NCBI RefSeq assembly: GCF_002803155.1
Contig: NZ_NNBP01000005.1
Location: forward strand, 310,001 to 374,000
Direction: 5' to 3'
DNA length: 64,000 nucleotides
Origin: Streptomyces sp. CB02959
Lineage (GTDB): Bacteria; Actinomycetota; Actinomycetes; Streptomycetales; Streptomycetaceae
The notes under the pieces are model-generated. The model was not told the DNA's origin. It did no database searches and saw nothing but the letters and a program-made list of their open reading frames with translations. Position 1 is the first letter of the stretch; the number at the start of each line of letters is the position of its first letter. Below, in pieces: positions 18,443 through 26,697 of this stretch. The position numbers and the translations under genes are program-made.

Positions 18443-20092
18443 TCAGATTGCCCACCAGGTGCAGCTGTCCCCGGGCAGCACCGCCGATGCGTCGCCGACC
18501 GGCACCGGCGCGCTGGCCAGCAGCAGTTCCCCGGGCAGCGGGATCTCGGCGTCCCGGGCGCGGGTGTTGACGGTGCACAGCACCCCGGGACGGCGGAACG
18601 CCAGGACCCCCTCGGGGGCCGGCTGCCACGTCATCTCCCCGTCGCCCAGGCCCGGCAGGCGACGGCGCAGGTCCAGCGCGCCGCGGTACAGCTCCAGGGT
18701 GGAGGCCGGGTCGCCGGTCTGCGCCGCGACGCTCAGCCGGCCCCAGTCGGCGGGCTGCGGCAGCCAACTGCCACCTGGTCCGAAGCCGTACGGCGACAGC
18801 TCGCCGGACCAGGGGAGCGGCACCCGGCAGCCGTCCCGGAAGCCGTCCTGGCCACTGGCGCCCGAACAACCGTCGGCCGCCTGCCCGTCGCCGCCGACGC
18901 GGCCGCGGAAGAACGCCGGGTCCTGGCGCACCTCCGCGGGCAGGTCGGTGACCTCCGGCAGCCCCAGTTCCTCGCCCTGGTAGAGGTACGCGGACCCGGG
19001 CAGCGCGAGCATCAGCAGGGTGGCGGCGCGGGCCCGGGCCAGGCCGCCGCCGAGGCGGGTGGTGTGCCGGACGACGTCGTGGTTGGAGAGCACCCAGGTG
19101 GTGGGCGCGCCGACGGCGACGGTGGCGGCCAGCGAGGAGTCGATGACCCCGCGCAGCGCCTCGTCGTCCCACGCGGTGGTCAGGAACTGGAAGTTGAACG
19201 CCTGGTGGAGCTCGTCCGGGCGGACGTAGAGGGCCAGCCGCTCGATGCTCGGCGCCCATGCCTCGGCGACCCCGATGACCTCCCTGCCGCAGCTCTCGCC
19301 GTAGCCGTCCAGCAGCCGGCGCCAGGCGCGGTGGATGGCGTGCACACCGTCCTGGTCGAAGAAGGGCAGCACCTGACTGCCGATCAGCCGGGCCTGTTCG
19401 CCCTGGCCGATGTCGGGCAGGCCGGGCGCCTTGACCATGCCGTGCGCCACGTCGACCCGGAAGCCGTCCACGCCCAGGTCCAGCCAGAAGCGCAGGATGG
19501 CGGCGAACTCCTCGTGCACCTCGGGCCGCTCCCAGTCCAGGTCGGGCTGCTCGGGCGCGAAGAGGTGGAGGTACCAGTCGCCGCGGTCGGTGCGGGTCCA
19601 GGCCGGGCCGCCGAAGACCGACTCCCAGTCGTTGGGCGGGAGTTCGCCGTGCTCGCCCTTGCCGGGGCGGAAGACGTAGCGCTGCCGGGCCAGGTCCGGG
19701 TCCTGGAACCACGGGTGCCGGTCGGAGGTGTGGTTGGGGACGACGTCCACGATCACCCGCAGGCCCAGCGTGTGCGCGGTGCGGATCAGTTCGTCGGCGT
19801 CCTGGAGGTCGCCGAAGAGCGGGTCGACGGCGCGGTAGTCGGCGACGTCGTACCCGCCGTCGGCCTGCGGCGAGGCGTAGAACGGGGTGAGCCAGACGGC
19901 GTCCACGCCCAGCTCCGCGAGGTAGGGGAGCCGGTCGCGCACCCCGCGCAGATCGCCGATGCCGTCGCCGTCGCTGTCGGCGAAGGAGCGGACGTAGACC
20001 TGGTAGATGACGGCGTCGCGCCACCATCCCCGACCTCGGTCCGGTCCGGCGGCCTGGGGGGCGGGGCTGGGGGAAGTGAGCTCCTGGGTCAT
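18443..20092 (-). CDS. aglA: GH13 alpha-glucosidase (left copy)
   Basis: A cytoplasmic exo-alpha-1,4-glucosidase of 549 residues that splits imported maltose and maltodextrins. GH13 conserved regions are intact: DVVPNHTS 117-124, GFRVDVAHG 210-218 with nucleophile Asp214, acid/base Glu277 in VAEAWAP, and NHD with transition-state Asp339. No signal peptide is seen, in keeping with use of sugars brought in by MalEFG. Relative to the right-hand copy at 23362-25104 it carries an insertion of about 13-16 residues (near 396-412, Gly/Asp/Ala-rich) in the loop before GFRDGCRVPLPW. It is divergent from malE and probably shares its operator region; malR follows directly. Confidence 0.93.
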   Translation of the reverse strand: MTQELTSPSPAPQAAGPDRGRGWWRDAVIYQVYVRSFADSDGDGIGDLRGVRDRLPYLAELGVDAVWLTPFYASPQADGGYDVADYRAVDPLFGDLQDADELIRTAHTLGLRVIVDVVPNHTSDRHPWFQDPDLARQRYVFRPGKGEHGELPPNDWESVFGGPAWTRTDRGDWYLHLFAPEQPDLDWERPEVHEEFAAILRFWLDLGVDGFRVDVAHGMVKAPGLPDIGQGEQARLIGSQVLPFFDQDGVHAIHRAWRRLLDGYGESCGREVIGVAEAWAPSIERLALYVRPDELHQAFNFQFLTTAWDDEALRGVIDSSLAATVAVGAPTTWVLSNHDVVRHTTRLGGGLARARAATLLMLALPGSAYLYQGEELGLPEVTDLPAEVRQDPAFFRGRVGGDGQAADGCSGASGQDGFRDGCRVPLPWSGELSPYGFGPGGSWLPQPADWGRLSVAAQTGDPASTLELYRGALDLRRRLPGLGDGEMTWQPAPEGVLAFRRPGVLCTVNTRARDAEIPLPGELLLASAPVPVGDASAVLPGDSCTWWAI

Positions 20093-20224
20093 CTGCCGTC
20101 CCTGTCAGGTCATGAGGCGAAGGTGCTTCCACGGAGTCAACGCTCGGGCGGGCGGCGGGTGACGGTGCGCCAGGGGCTCGGTGGGTCCCGTTCCGGCCAT
20201 CCCACCGCAACCTCTTCCAGAATT

Positions 20225-20244
20225 CTTGCAGAAAAATCTCGCAA
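20225..20244. promoter_or_regulatory. Candidate MalR operator between aglA and malE
   Basis: In the 222-bp divergent region, CTTGCAG (20225-20231) is followed 13 bases later by CTCGCAA (20238-20244) within an AT-rich patch. CTTGCAR half-sites recur at 26262-26295, in front of the pullulanase remnant. From memory, maltose and amylase operators in Streptomyces use TTGCA-type half-sites. AAGGAG precedes the malE ATG. Confidence 0.5.
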
Positions 20245-20314
20245 CATCTTTCGGTTTGTTTTCGGCGCTGTTACGTTCCAGACCGCCAACCGAGGCTTTC
20301 CCTAAGGAGTTCAC

Positions 20315-21589
20315 ATGCGGCGTGGCATACGTGGCGCTCTCGCCACCGCGCTGGTAGCGGGCCTGGCACTGGCGGCGACGGGATGCGGGAGCGGGGGTGA
20401 CGGCGGCAGTGCGGCGGGCGGTGAACTGTCCGGAACCGTTACCTTCTGGGACACCTCCAACGACGCCGAGAAGGCCACCTACCGGAAACTTGCCGAGGGC
20501 TTCCAGAAGGAGCACCCCAAGGTCCATGTCGCCTATGTGAACGTCCCGTTCGGCGACGCCAACGCCAAGTTCAAGAACGCCGCGGGCGGCGGCGCGGGCG
20601 CCCCCGACGTGATGCGCACCGAGGTCGCCTGGGTCGCCGACTTCGCCAACCTCGGCTACCTCGCCCCGCTGGACGGCACCCCGGCCCTGGACAACACCGG
20701 CGACTACCTCCCGCAGGCCGTCGGCTCGACCAGGTTCGGCGGCAAGACCTACGCCGCGCCGCAGGTCATCGACACCCTCGCGCTCTTCTACAACAAGAAG
20801 CTCCTCAAGGACGCCGGCGTCCCCGTCCCCAAGACCGTCGCCGAACTCACCGCCGCCGCCCAGAAGATCAAGGCCAAGACCGGCGCCACCGCCCTCTACC
20901 TGCGCGGCGACGACCCCTACTGGTTCCTGCCCTACCTCTACGGCGAGGGCGGCGACATGGTCGACGCGGCCCACAAGAAGGTCACCATCGACAACGCCGC
21001 CGGGGTCCGCGCCTTCCGCACCCTCAAGCAGCTCGTCGACTCCAAGGCCGCCGTCACCGACGCCACCGACGGCCAGGAGAACCAGCTCAAGGCCCTCAAG
21101 GACGGCACCGCCGCGATGGCGATCGACGGCCCCTGGGACATCGAGGGCGCCCGCGCCGGCAAGGCGTTCCAGGACAAGGGCAACCTCGGTGTCGCCCCCG
21201 TCCCCGGCGGATCCGCCGCCCAGGGCTCCCCGCAGGGCGGCTGGGACCTCTCGGTCTACGCCGGCAGCAAGAACCTCCAGGCCGCCTACGCCTTCGTGAA
21301 GTACATGAGCTCCGCGAAGGTCCAGCAGCAGACCACCGACGAGCTCAGCCTGCTGCCCACCCGCAAGTCCGTCTACGACGTGCCGGCGGTCAAGCGGAAC
21401 GAGATGGTCACCTTCTTCAAGCCCGCCGTCGACGGCGCCGTCCAGCGCCCCTGGATCGCCGAGGGCAACTCGCTCTTCGAACCGCTCAAGGTCCAGATGA
21501 ACAAGGTGCTCACGGGCGCCGCCACCCCCGAACAGGCCGCCAAGACCGTCGGGGACGCCTACCGGAAGCTGCTCAAGGACTACAGGTGA
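20315..21589 (+). CDS. malE: Maltose/maltodextrin-binding lipoprotein MalE
   Basis: Solute-binding component of an ABC importer, 424 residues. The signal peptide (MRRGIRGALATALVAGLALA) ends in a lipobox ATGC with Cys24 as the lipid-attachment residue, tethering the mature protein to the outer face of the membrane. The family-1 binding fold is apparent (GTVTFWDTSND near the N-terminus, PQVIDTLALFYNKKLLKDAG, MAIDGPWDI, TDELSLLPTRKSVY). AAGGAG lies six bases before the ATG. It opens the malEFG operon, and its stop overlaps the malF GTG. No ATPase gene is nearby; in Streptomyces the shared ATPase MsiK is encoded elsewhere (family knowledge). Confidence 0.94.
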   Translation: MRRGIRGALATALVAGLALAATGCGSGGDGGSAAGGELSGTVTFWDTSNDAEKATYRKLAEGFQKEHPKVHVAYVNVPFGDANAKFKNAAGGGAGAPDVMRTEVAWVADFANLGYLAPLDGTPALDNTGDYLPQAVGSTRFGGKTYAAPQVIDTLALFYNKKLLKDAGVPVPKTVAELTAAAQKIKAKTGATALYLRGDDPYWFLPYLYGEGGDMVDAAHKKVTIDNAAGVRAFRTLKQLVDSKAAVTDATDGQENQLKALKDGTAAMAIDGPWDIEGARAGKAFQDKGNLGVAPVPGGSAAQGSPQGGWDLSVYAGSKNLQAAYAFVKYMSSAKVQQQTTDELSLLPTRKSVYDVPAVKRNEMVTFFKPAVDGAVQRPWIAEGNSLFEPLKVQMNKVLTGAATPEQAAKTVGDAYRKLLKDYR

Positions 21590-22521
21590 CGCTCACCGCC
21601 CGGATCCGCCGGGCGTTCGGCACCCACTGGTACGCCTGGACGATGGCCGCCCCGGTCGTCCTCGTCATCGGCGTCGTCATCGGCATCCCCCTCGTCCGCG
21701 GCGTCTACCTCTCGCTCACCGACGCCAACGAGGCCAATGTCGAGCGCTCGATCGGCATGAACCACATCCCCGCCACTTACCACTTCACCGGCCTGGACAA
21801 CTACCGGGCGGTGCTGACCGACGGCGTCTTCTGGGACCGCCTCGGCTGGACCGTGCTGTGGACCGTCGGGTGCGTCTCCCTCACCTTCCTCACCGGCCTC
21901 GGCCTGGCCACCCTGCTCAACCGCCAGTTGCGCGGCCGCACCTTCTACCGCCTGGCGCTGATCCTGCCCTGGGCCATCCCCGCCTTCATCTCCGTCTTCA
22001 CCTGGCGGATGCTCTACAACGAGAAGAACGGCATCCTCAACAAGCTGCTGACCGGCGGCGGCATCGACGCCGTGCCCTGGCTCAACGACCCGACCTGGGC
22101 CAAGCTCTCGGTCATCGCGGTCAACGTCTGGCTGGGCGTGCCCTTCATGCTCGTCGCGCTGCTCGGCGGGTTGCAGTCCATCCCGGGCGAGCTCTACGAG
22201 GCCGCCGAGATGGACGGCGCGGGCGCCTGGCAGCGCTTCCGCCACATCACCGTGCCCGGCCTGCGCGCGGTCAGCGGCACCGTCCTCCTGCTCTCCACCA
22301 TCTGGACGTTCAACATGTTCCCGGTGATCTTCCTGCTCACCAGGGGCGGCCCCGGCGACGCCACCGAGATCCTGGTGACCTACGCCTACCGGCTCTCCTT
22401 CGTCGACAGCCCCCGCAACTTCTCCGCCTCCGCCACCTGGGGCGTGGTCATCCTCGCCCTCCTCGCACTCGTCGCGATCGGCTACCGCCGGGCGCTACGT
22501 AAGCAGGGAGAGGTGTGGTGA
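21586..22521 (+). CDS. malF: Maltose ABC transporter permease MalF
   Basis: A 311-residue inner-membrane permease with six predicted helices. The cytoplasmic EAA loop (YEAAEMDGAGAWQRFRHITVPGL, positions about 204-226), which docks the ATPase, is fully conserved. Start is the GTG that overlaps the malE stop (GTGA). Length is shorter than E. coli MalF because actinobacterial members lack the large periplasmic P2 loop. It forms the heterodimeric channel with MalG, whose gene overlaps its 3' end. Confidence 0.94.
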   Translation: MTLTARIRRAFGTHWYAWTMAAPVVLVIGVVIGIPLVRGVYLSLTDANEANVERSIGMNHIPATYHFTGLDNYRAVLTDGVFWDRLGWTVLWTVGCVSLTFLTGLGLATLLNRQLRGRTFYRLALILPWAIPAFISVFTWRMLYNEKNGILNKLLTGGGIDAVPWLNDPTWAKLSVIAVNVWLGVPFMLVALLGGLQSIPGELYEAAEMDGAGAWQRFRHITVPGLRAVSGTVLLLSTIWTFNMFPVIFLLTRGGPGDATEILVTYAYRLSFVDSPRNFSASATWGVVILALLALVAIGYRRALRKQGEVW

Positions 22522-23360
22522 CCATGGCGCGCAAACGCTCCGAACGGCACCGGCTGGCTTCGGTCGGGCTGCATCTGACCCTCTCGCTCGCCGCCGTCAT
22601 CGCGGTCTTCCCGCCGCTGTGGCTGCTGGTGACCTCCTTCAAACCCAAGAACGACGCCTTCACCACCAGCCTCGTCACCCACTTCACCCTCGACAACTAC
22701 ACCCACGTCCTGACCGGCACCTCCTTCCTGACCTGGTTCGGGAACTCCGTGGTCGTCGTCGGCCTGACCACCGTCATCGGGGTCTTCACCGCCGCCACCA
22801 CCGGCTACGCCGTCAGCCGCTTCCGCTTCCCCGGCATGCGGCCGCTGATGTGGCTGCTGCTGATCACCCAGATGTTCCCGGTCGCGGTGCTGATCGTCCC
22901 GCTCTACAACCTGCTCGCCTCCCTCGGGCTGCTCAACCAGCCCCTCGGTCTGGTCCTCACCTACCTCACCATCGCCGTCCCGTTCTGCGCCTGGATGATG
23001 AAGGGCTTCTTCGACACCATCCCGGTGGAGATCGACGAAGCGGGCCGGGTCGACGGCCTCAACCCCTTCGGCACCTTCTGGCGGCTGGTCCTCCCGCTCG
23101 CCCGCCCCGGCCTCGCCGTCACCGGCTTCTACACCTTCGTCACGGCCTGGGCCGAGGTCGCCTACGCCTCCGCCTTCATGACCGGCGAGGAGAACCTCAC
23201 CCTCGCCGGCGGGCTGCAGACCTTCGTCAACCAGTACACCAACGACTGGGGTTCGATGACCGCCGCCGCCGTGATCATCGCCGTACCGGCCGCGCTCGTC
23301 TTCGCCTTCGCCCAGCGCCACCTCGTCTCCGGACTGACCGCCGGCACCACCAAGGGATGA
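22518..23360 (+). CDS. malG: Maltose ABC transporter permease MalG
   Basis: A 280-residue permease with six helices and the EAA loop IDEAGRVDGLNPFGTFWRLVLPLARPG near residues 173-199. Three in-frame starts are close together (GTG 22515, GTG 22518, ATG 22524) behind GGAGAGG at 22507-22513. I use the GTG that overlaps the malF stop as GTGA, but the ATG has the better spacing. One base separates its stop from the alpha-glucosidase ATG, so the operon is malE-malF-malG-alpha-glucosidase. Confidence 0.93.
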   Translation: MTMARKRSERHRLASVGLHLTLSLAAVIAVFPPLWLLVTSFKPKNDAFTTSLVTHFTLDNYTHVLTGTSFLTWFGNSVVVVGLTTVIGVFTAATTGYAVSRFRFPGMRPLMWLLLITQMFPVAVLIVPLYNLLASLGLLNQPLGLVLTYLTIAVPFCAWMMKGFFDTIPVEIDEAGRVDGLNPFGTFWRLVLPLARPGLAVTGFYTFVTAWAEVAYASAFMTGEENLTLAGGLQTFVNQYTNDWGSMTAAAVIIAVPAALVFAFAQRHLVSGLTAGTTKG

Positions 23361-23361
23361 C

Positions 23362-25104
23362 ATGACCCGACAGCACAGCCCCACGCCCGACGCCGCCCCT
23401 CCCGGGCACTCCCACCCGGGCAACACCCCTGCCGGAAAGGGCACTTCGGCCACCGAATGGTGGCGCGACGCCGTGATCTACCAGATCTACCCCCGCAGCT
23501 TCGCCGACGGAAACGGCGACGGCATGGGCGACCTGCCGGGCATCCGCGGCCGACTCGGCCACCTGCGCGACCTGGGCGTGGACGCCGTCTGGCTGAGCCC
23601 CTTCTACGCCTCCCCGCAGGCCGACGCCGGCTACGACGTCGCCGACTACCGCGCCACCGACCCCCTCTTCGGCACCCTCGCGGACGCCGAGGCGGTGATC
23701 CGCGAGGCCCACCACCAGGGTCTGCGCGTCATCATCGACATCGTCCCCAACCACTGCTCCGACCAGCACGCGTGGTTCCGCCGCGCGGTGGCCGAGGGGC
23801 CCGGATCGGTCCTGCGCGACCGCTTCCACTTCCGCAAGGGCCGGGGCGACAATGGCGAACTCCCGCCCAACGACTGGGAGTCCGTCTTCGGCGGCCCCGC
23901 CTGGACCCGCCTCCCCGACGGCGAGTGGTACCTCCACCTCTTCGCCCCCGAACAGCCCGACTTCAACTGGGACCACCCCGCCGTCCAGGACGAGTTCCGC
24001 TCGATCCTCCGCTTCTGGCTCGACCTGGGCATCGACGGCTTCCGCGTCGACGTCGCCCACGGCATGGTCAAGGCCCCCGGCCTCCCCGACATCGGCCACG
24101 GCGAACAGGCCCGCCTGATCGGCTCACAGGTCCTCCCCTTCTTCGACCAGGACGGCGTGCACGCCATCTACCGCTCCTGGCGGACGATCCTCGACGAGTA
24201 CCCGGGGGAGCGGATCGGCGTCGCCGAAGCCTGGGCCCCCACCATCGAGCGGCTCGCCCGCTACGTCCGCCCCGACGAACTCCACCAGGGCTTCAACTTC
24301 CACTACCTGAACACCCGGTGGGACGCCGACGAGCTCCGCACCGCCATCGACACCTCCCTCACCGCCCTGGGCGCCGTCGGCGCACCGGCCACCTGGGTCC
24401 TCTCCAACCACGACCTCGTACGCCACCGCACCCGCCTCGGCGGCGGCCTGGACCGCGCCCGCGCCGCCACCCTGCTGATGCTGGCGCTGCCCGGCTCGGC
24501 CTACCTCTACCAGGGCGAGGAGCTGGGCCTCCCCGAGGTCACCGACCTCCCCGACGAGGTCCGCCAGGACCCGTCCTTCTTCCGCGCCAGCGGCCAGGAA
24601 GGTCTCCGCGACGGCTGCCGCGTACCGCTTCCCTGGAGCGGCACGGAACCCCCGTACGGCTTCGGCGCCGGCGACACCTGGCTGCCCCAGCCCGACGACT
24701 GGGCCGCGCTCACCGTCGAGGCCCAGACCGGCGACCCGGCCTCCACCCTGGAGCTGTACCGCGGCGCCCTGGCGATACGCCGCGCGCACCCCGGCCTCGG
24801 TGCGGGGGACGCGGTCGAGTGGCTGGCCGCCCCCGACGGCGTGCTGGTCTTCCGGCGGCCCGGCGGTCTGCTCTGCACGGTGAACACCACGGCGGAGACC
24901 GTGCGACTGGCCCTGCCGCCGGTGCGTCAACTCCTCTCCTCCCGCGTCCCGTTCGTCGCGTCCTCCTCCCCTGCGGTCTCTCCGTCCCTCTCCGCCGCCC
25001 GTCAATCGTCCAACGCCCCGCGCGACGAGACTGTTCCCGAAAATCGCGAAGTTTCCGAAGTTTGTGAAATCCCGGCCGACACCGCGATCTGGTGGGCGGA
25101 GTGA
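23362..25104 (+). CDS. GH13 alpha-glucosidase (right copy)
   Basis: Paralogue of the left-hand alpha-glucosidase, 580 residues, cytoplasmic, with DIVPNHCS 126-133, nucleophile Asp230 (GFRVDVAHG), Glu289 (VAEAWAP) and Asp351 (NHD). Long blocks such as GEQARLIGSQVLPFFDQDGV are identical in both. Two parts are unlike the other copy: a longer hydrophilic N-terminus, and a Ser/Glu/Val-rich segment (about 515-565) before the terminal IPADTAIWWAE. The DNA of that late segment becomes unusually AT-rich near 25037-25069 and carries a repeated CGAAGTTT, possibly a control site for the next gene. It is the fourth gene of the malEFG operon. Its stop overlaps the following LacI-family gene. Confidence 0.93.
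   Translation: MTRQHSPTPDAAPPGHSHPGNTPAGKGTSATEWWRDAVIYQIYPRSFADGNGDGMGDLPGIRGRLGHLRDLGVDAVWLSPFYASPQADAGYDVADYRATDPLFGTLADAEAVIREAHHQGLRVIIDIVPNHCSDQHAWFRRAVAEGPGSVLRDRFHFRKGRGDNGELPPNDWESVFGGPAWTRLPDGEWYLHLFAPEQPDFNWDHPAVQDEFRSILRFWLDLGIDGFRVDVAHGMVKAPGLPDIGHGEQARLIGSQVLPFFDQDGVHAIYRSWRTILDEYPGERIGVAEAWAPTIERLARYVRPDELHQGFNFHYLNTRWDADELRTAIDTSLTALGAVGAPATWVLSNHDLVRHRTRLGGGLDRARAATLLMLALPGSAYLYQGEELGLPEVTDLPDEVRQDPSFFRASGQEGLRDGCRVPLPWSGTEPPYGFGAGDTWLPQPDDWAALTVEAQTGDPASTLELYRGALAIRRAHPGLGAGDAVEWLAAPDGVLVFRRPGGLLCTVNTTAETVRLALPPVRQLLSSRVPFVASSSPAVSPSLSAARQSSNAPRDETVPENREVSEVCEIPADTAIWWAE
25037..25069. promoter_or_regulatory. AT-rich site with CGAAGTTT repeats inside the end of the right alpha-glucosidase gene
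   Basis: CGAAGTTT occurs at 25047-25054 and again at 25056-25063, flanked by GAAA runs around TCGCGA, 32 bases ahead of the downstream LacI-family start. The composition contrasts with the surrounding codons and suggests an internal promoter or LacI-type operator. Confidence 0.4.
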
Positions 25105-26138
25105 CCCGGCAGGCATCCCGGCCCACCCCGCGCCTCTCCGACATCGCCGCCCAGGCGCAGGTCAGCGAGGCGACCGCCAGCCGCGTCCTCAACGGCCGGG
25201 CGGGCGTGGCGGCTGGTACCCGCCAGCGGGTGCTCGCCGCGCTCGACCTCCTCGGCTACGAGCGCCCGGTCCGGCTGCGACGGCGGAGCGCGGGCCTGGT
25301 CGGCCTGGTCATCCCGGAGCTGACCAATCCGATCTTCCCGGCCTTCGCCCAGATCATCGAGCAGTCCCTGGCCGGCCACGGCTACACGCCGGTCCTGTGC
25401 ACCCAGATGCCGGGCGGCGCCACCGAGGACGAACTCGTCGAGCAGTTGGAGGAGCGCGGCGTCACCGGCATCGTCTTCCTGTCCGGCCTGCACGCCGACA
25501 CCGCCGCCGACCCCTCCCGCTACACCCGCCTCACCTCCCGGGGCGTGCCCTACGTCCTGATCAACGGCTACAACGACCGGGTCGACGCGCCCTGCGTCTC
25601 GCCCGACGACCGCGCCGCGGCCCGGATGGCCGTGCGGCACCTCGCCGAACTGGGCCACGAGCACATCGGACTGGCCGTCGGACCCGCCCGCTACGTGCCG
25701 TCCCGGCGCAAGGCGGAGGGCTTCACGGCGGCCCTCAAGGAGTCGTTCGGCCTGTCGAGGGGGCAGGCCGAACGGCGCGTCCAGCACACCCTGTTCAGCG
25801 TCGAGGGCGGCCACGCCGCGGCCGCCGCGCTGCTCGACGACGGCTGTACGGGCATCGTCTGCGGCAGCGACCTGATGGCGCTGGGGGTGGTGCGCGCGGC
25901 CCGGCAGCGGGGGGTCGACGTCCCCGGCCGGCTCTCCGTCGTCGGCTTCGACGACTCGCCGCTGATCGCCTTCACCGCCCCGCCGCTGACCACGGTGCGG
26001 CAGCCGGTGCAGGCGATGGCGACCGCAGCGGTGGGCGCGCTGATCGAGGAGATCCAGGGGAACCCCGTCCAGCGCACCGAGTTCGTCTTCCAGCCCGAGC
26101 TGGTGGTGCGCGGTTCCACGGGGCCGGTCCGCGGCTGA
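25101..26138 (+). CDS. Second LacI-family regulator (MalR paralogue)
   Basis: A 345-residue LacI/GalR repressor highly similar to MalR along its whole length. The HTH is LSDIAAQAQVSEATASRVLNG, followed by GYERPVRLRRRSAGLVGL, which MalR shares word for word, and ending GFDDSPLIAFTAPPLTTVRQP. GTG 25101 overlaps the TGA of the alpha-glucosidase (GTGA); a GTG nine bases earlier is also possible but has no ribosome-binding site. The recognition helix differs at one position (SEATA against SEATV), so operators may overlap. It lies at the promoter-distal end of the mal operon, with the pullulanase remnant just downstream. Confidence 0.9.
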   Translation: MTRQASRPTPRLSDIAAQAQVSEATASRVLNGRAGVAAGTRQRVLAALDLLGYERPVRLRRRSAGLVGLVIPELTNPIFPAFAQIIEQSLAGHGYTPVLCTQMPGGATEDELVEQLEERGVTGIVFLSGLHADTAADPSRYTRLTSRGVPYVLINGYNDRVDAPCVSPDDRAAARMAVRHLAELGHEHIGLAVGPARYVPSRRKAEGFTAALKESFGLSRGQAERRVQHTLFSVEGGHAAAAALLDDGCTGIVCGSDLMALGVVRAARQRGVDVPGRLSVVGFDDSPLIAFTAPPLTTVRQPVQAMATAAVGALIEEIQGNPVQRTEFVFQPELVVRGSTGPVRG

Positions 26139-26261
26139 CGCCGTGTCGATCGGCCTGTGGGGAGCTCCACTTGGCGGCCGGTCCGGCCGGCCGGGCGCGT
26201 AGGGACCACCGCACGGTGGCCCTCCGGCCGGCCGGACCGACTCGCCTGGGAACGTAACACC

Positions 26262-26295
26262 CTTGCAATCTCTTGCGAAAGGTCTTGCAGCAAGG
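26262..26295 (+). promoter_or_regulatory. Amylase-type operator repeats upstream of the pullulanase remnant
   Basis: CTTGCAA (26262), CTTGCGA (26272) and CTTGCAG (26284) are direct repeats spaced 10 and 12 bases apart, and GCAAGG completes an inverted copy at 26290-26295. GAACGTAACA just before them (26250-26259) also occurs, on the opposite strand, in the aglA-malE region near 20270-20278. Confidence 0.6.
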
Positions 26296-26309
26296 CTGCG
26301 CAGGCGAGC

Positions 26310-26662
26310 ATGGTCGGCACCGGCATCGCCACCTTCACCGATTGCTCGCGGGACGCGGTCCGCGGCGGCGGCCCGTTCGACGCGGATCCGCGTGTCCAGG
26401 GCTTCGCCCTGGGCCTGTTCACCGGCCCCAACGCCTGACCCCCGGCGTCCTCACCATGCGCCTGGTCGACCTCGTCGTCGTCTTCAACGCCACGCCCCGA
26501 CGACAGGCCCAGACCGTCCCGGCCCTCGCCGGACGGCCCTACGCCCTCCACCCCCTGTAGGCCCACGGCGCCGACCGCACCACGGCCACTGCGACCTACG
26601 ACCGCGCCGCCGGCACCTTCACCGTCCCGCCCCGCACCGTCGCGGTCTTCCGCCAGGGCTGA
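26310..26662 (+). pseudogene. Remnant of a secreted pullulanase/alpha-1,6-glucosidase
   Basis: Two fragments survive in different frames. Fragment 1 (26310-26438) reads GTGIATFTDCSRDAVRGGGPFDADP and then RVQGFALGLFTGPN, which matches the late catalytic region of bacterial pullulanases. Fragment 2 (26456-26662) reads LVVVFNATPRRQ, ALAGRPYALHP, a TAG stop at 26558-26560 where a CAG glutamine codon is expected, then HGAD and TFTVPPRTVAVFRQG, the usual pullulanase C-terminus. Most of the gene is deleted, with at least a frame change and a nonsense codon. The upstream CTTGCA repeats are intact. In relatives a large secreted amylase/pullulanase gene occupies this position beside the mal operon (from memory of S. 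coelicolor), so this looks like local gene decay. Confidence 0.75.
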
Positions 26663-26697
26663 CGCGGAGGGGGAGCCGATGGGGGCGGGAGCGGTCG

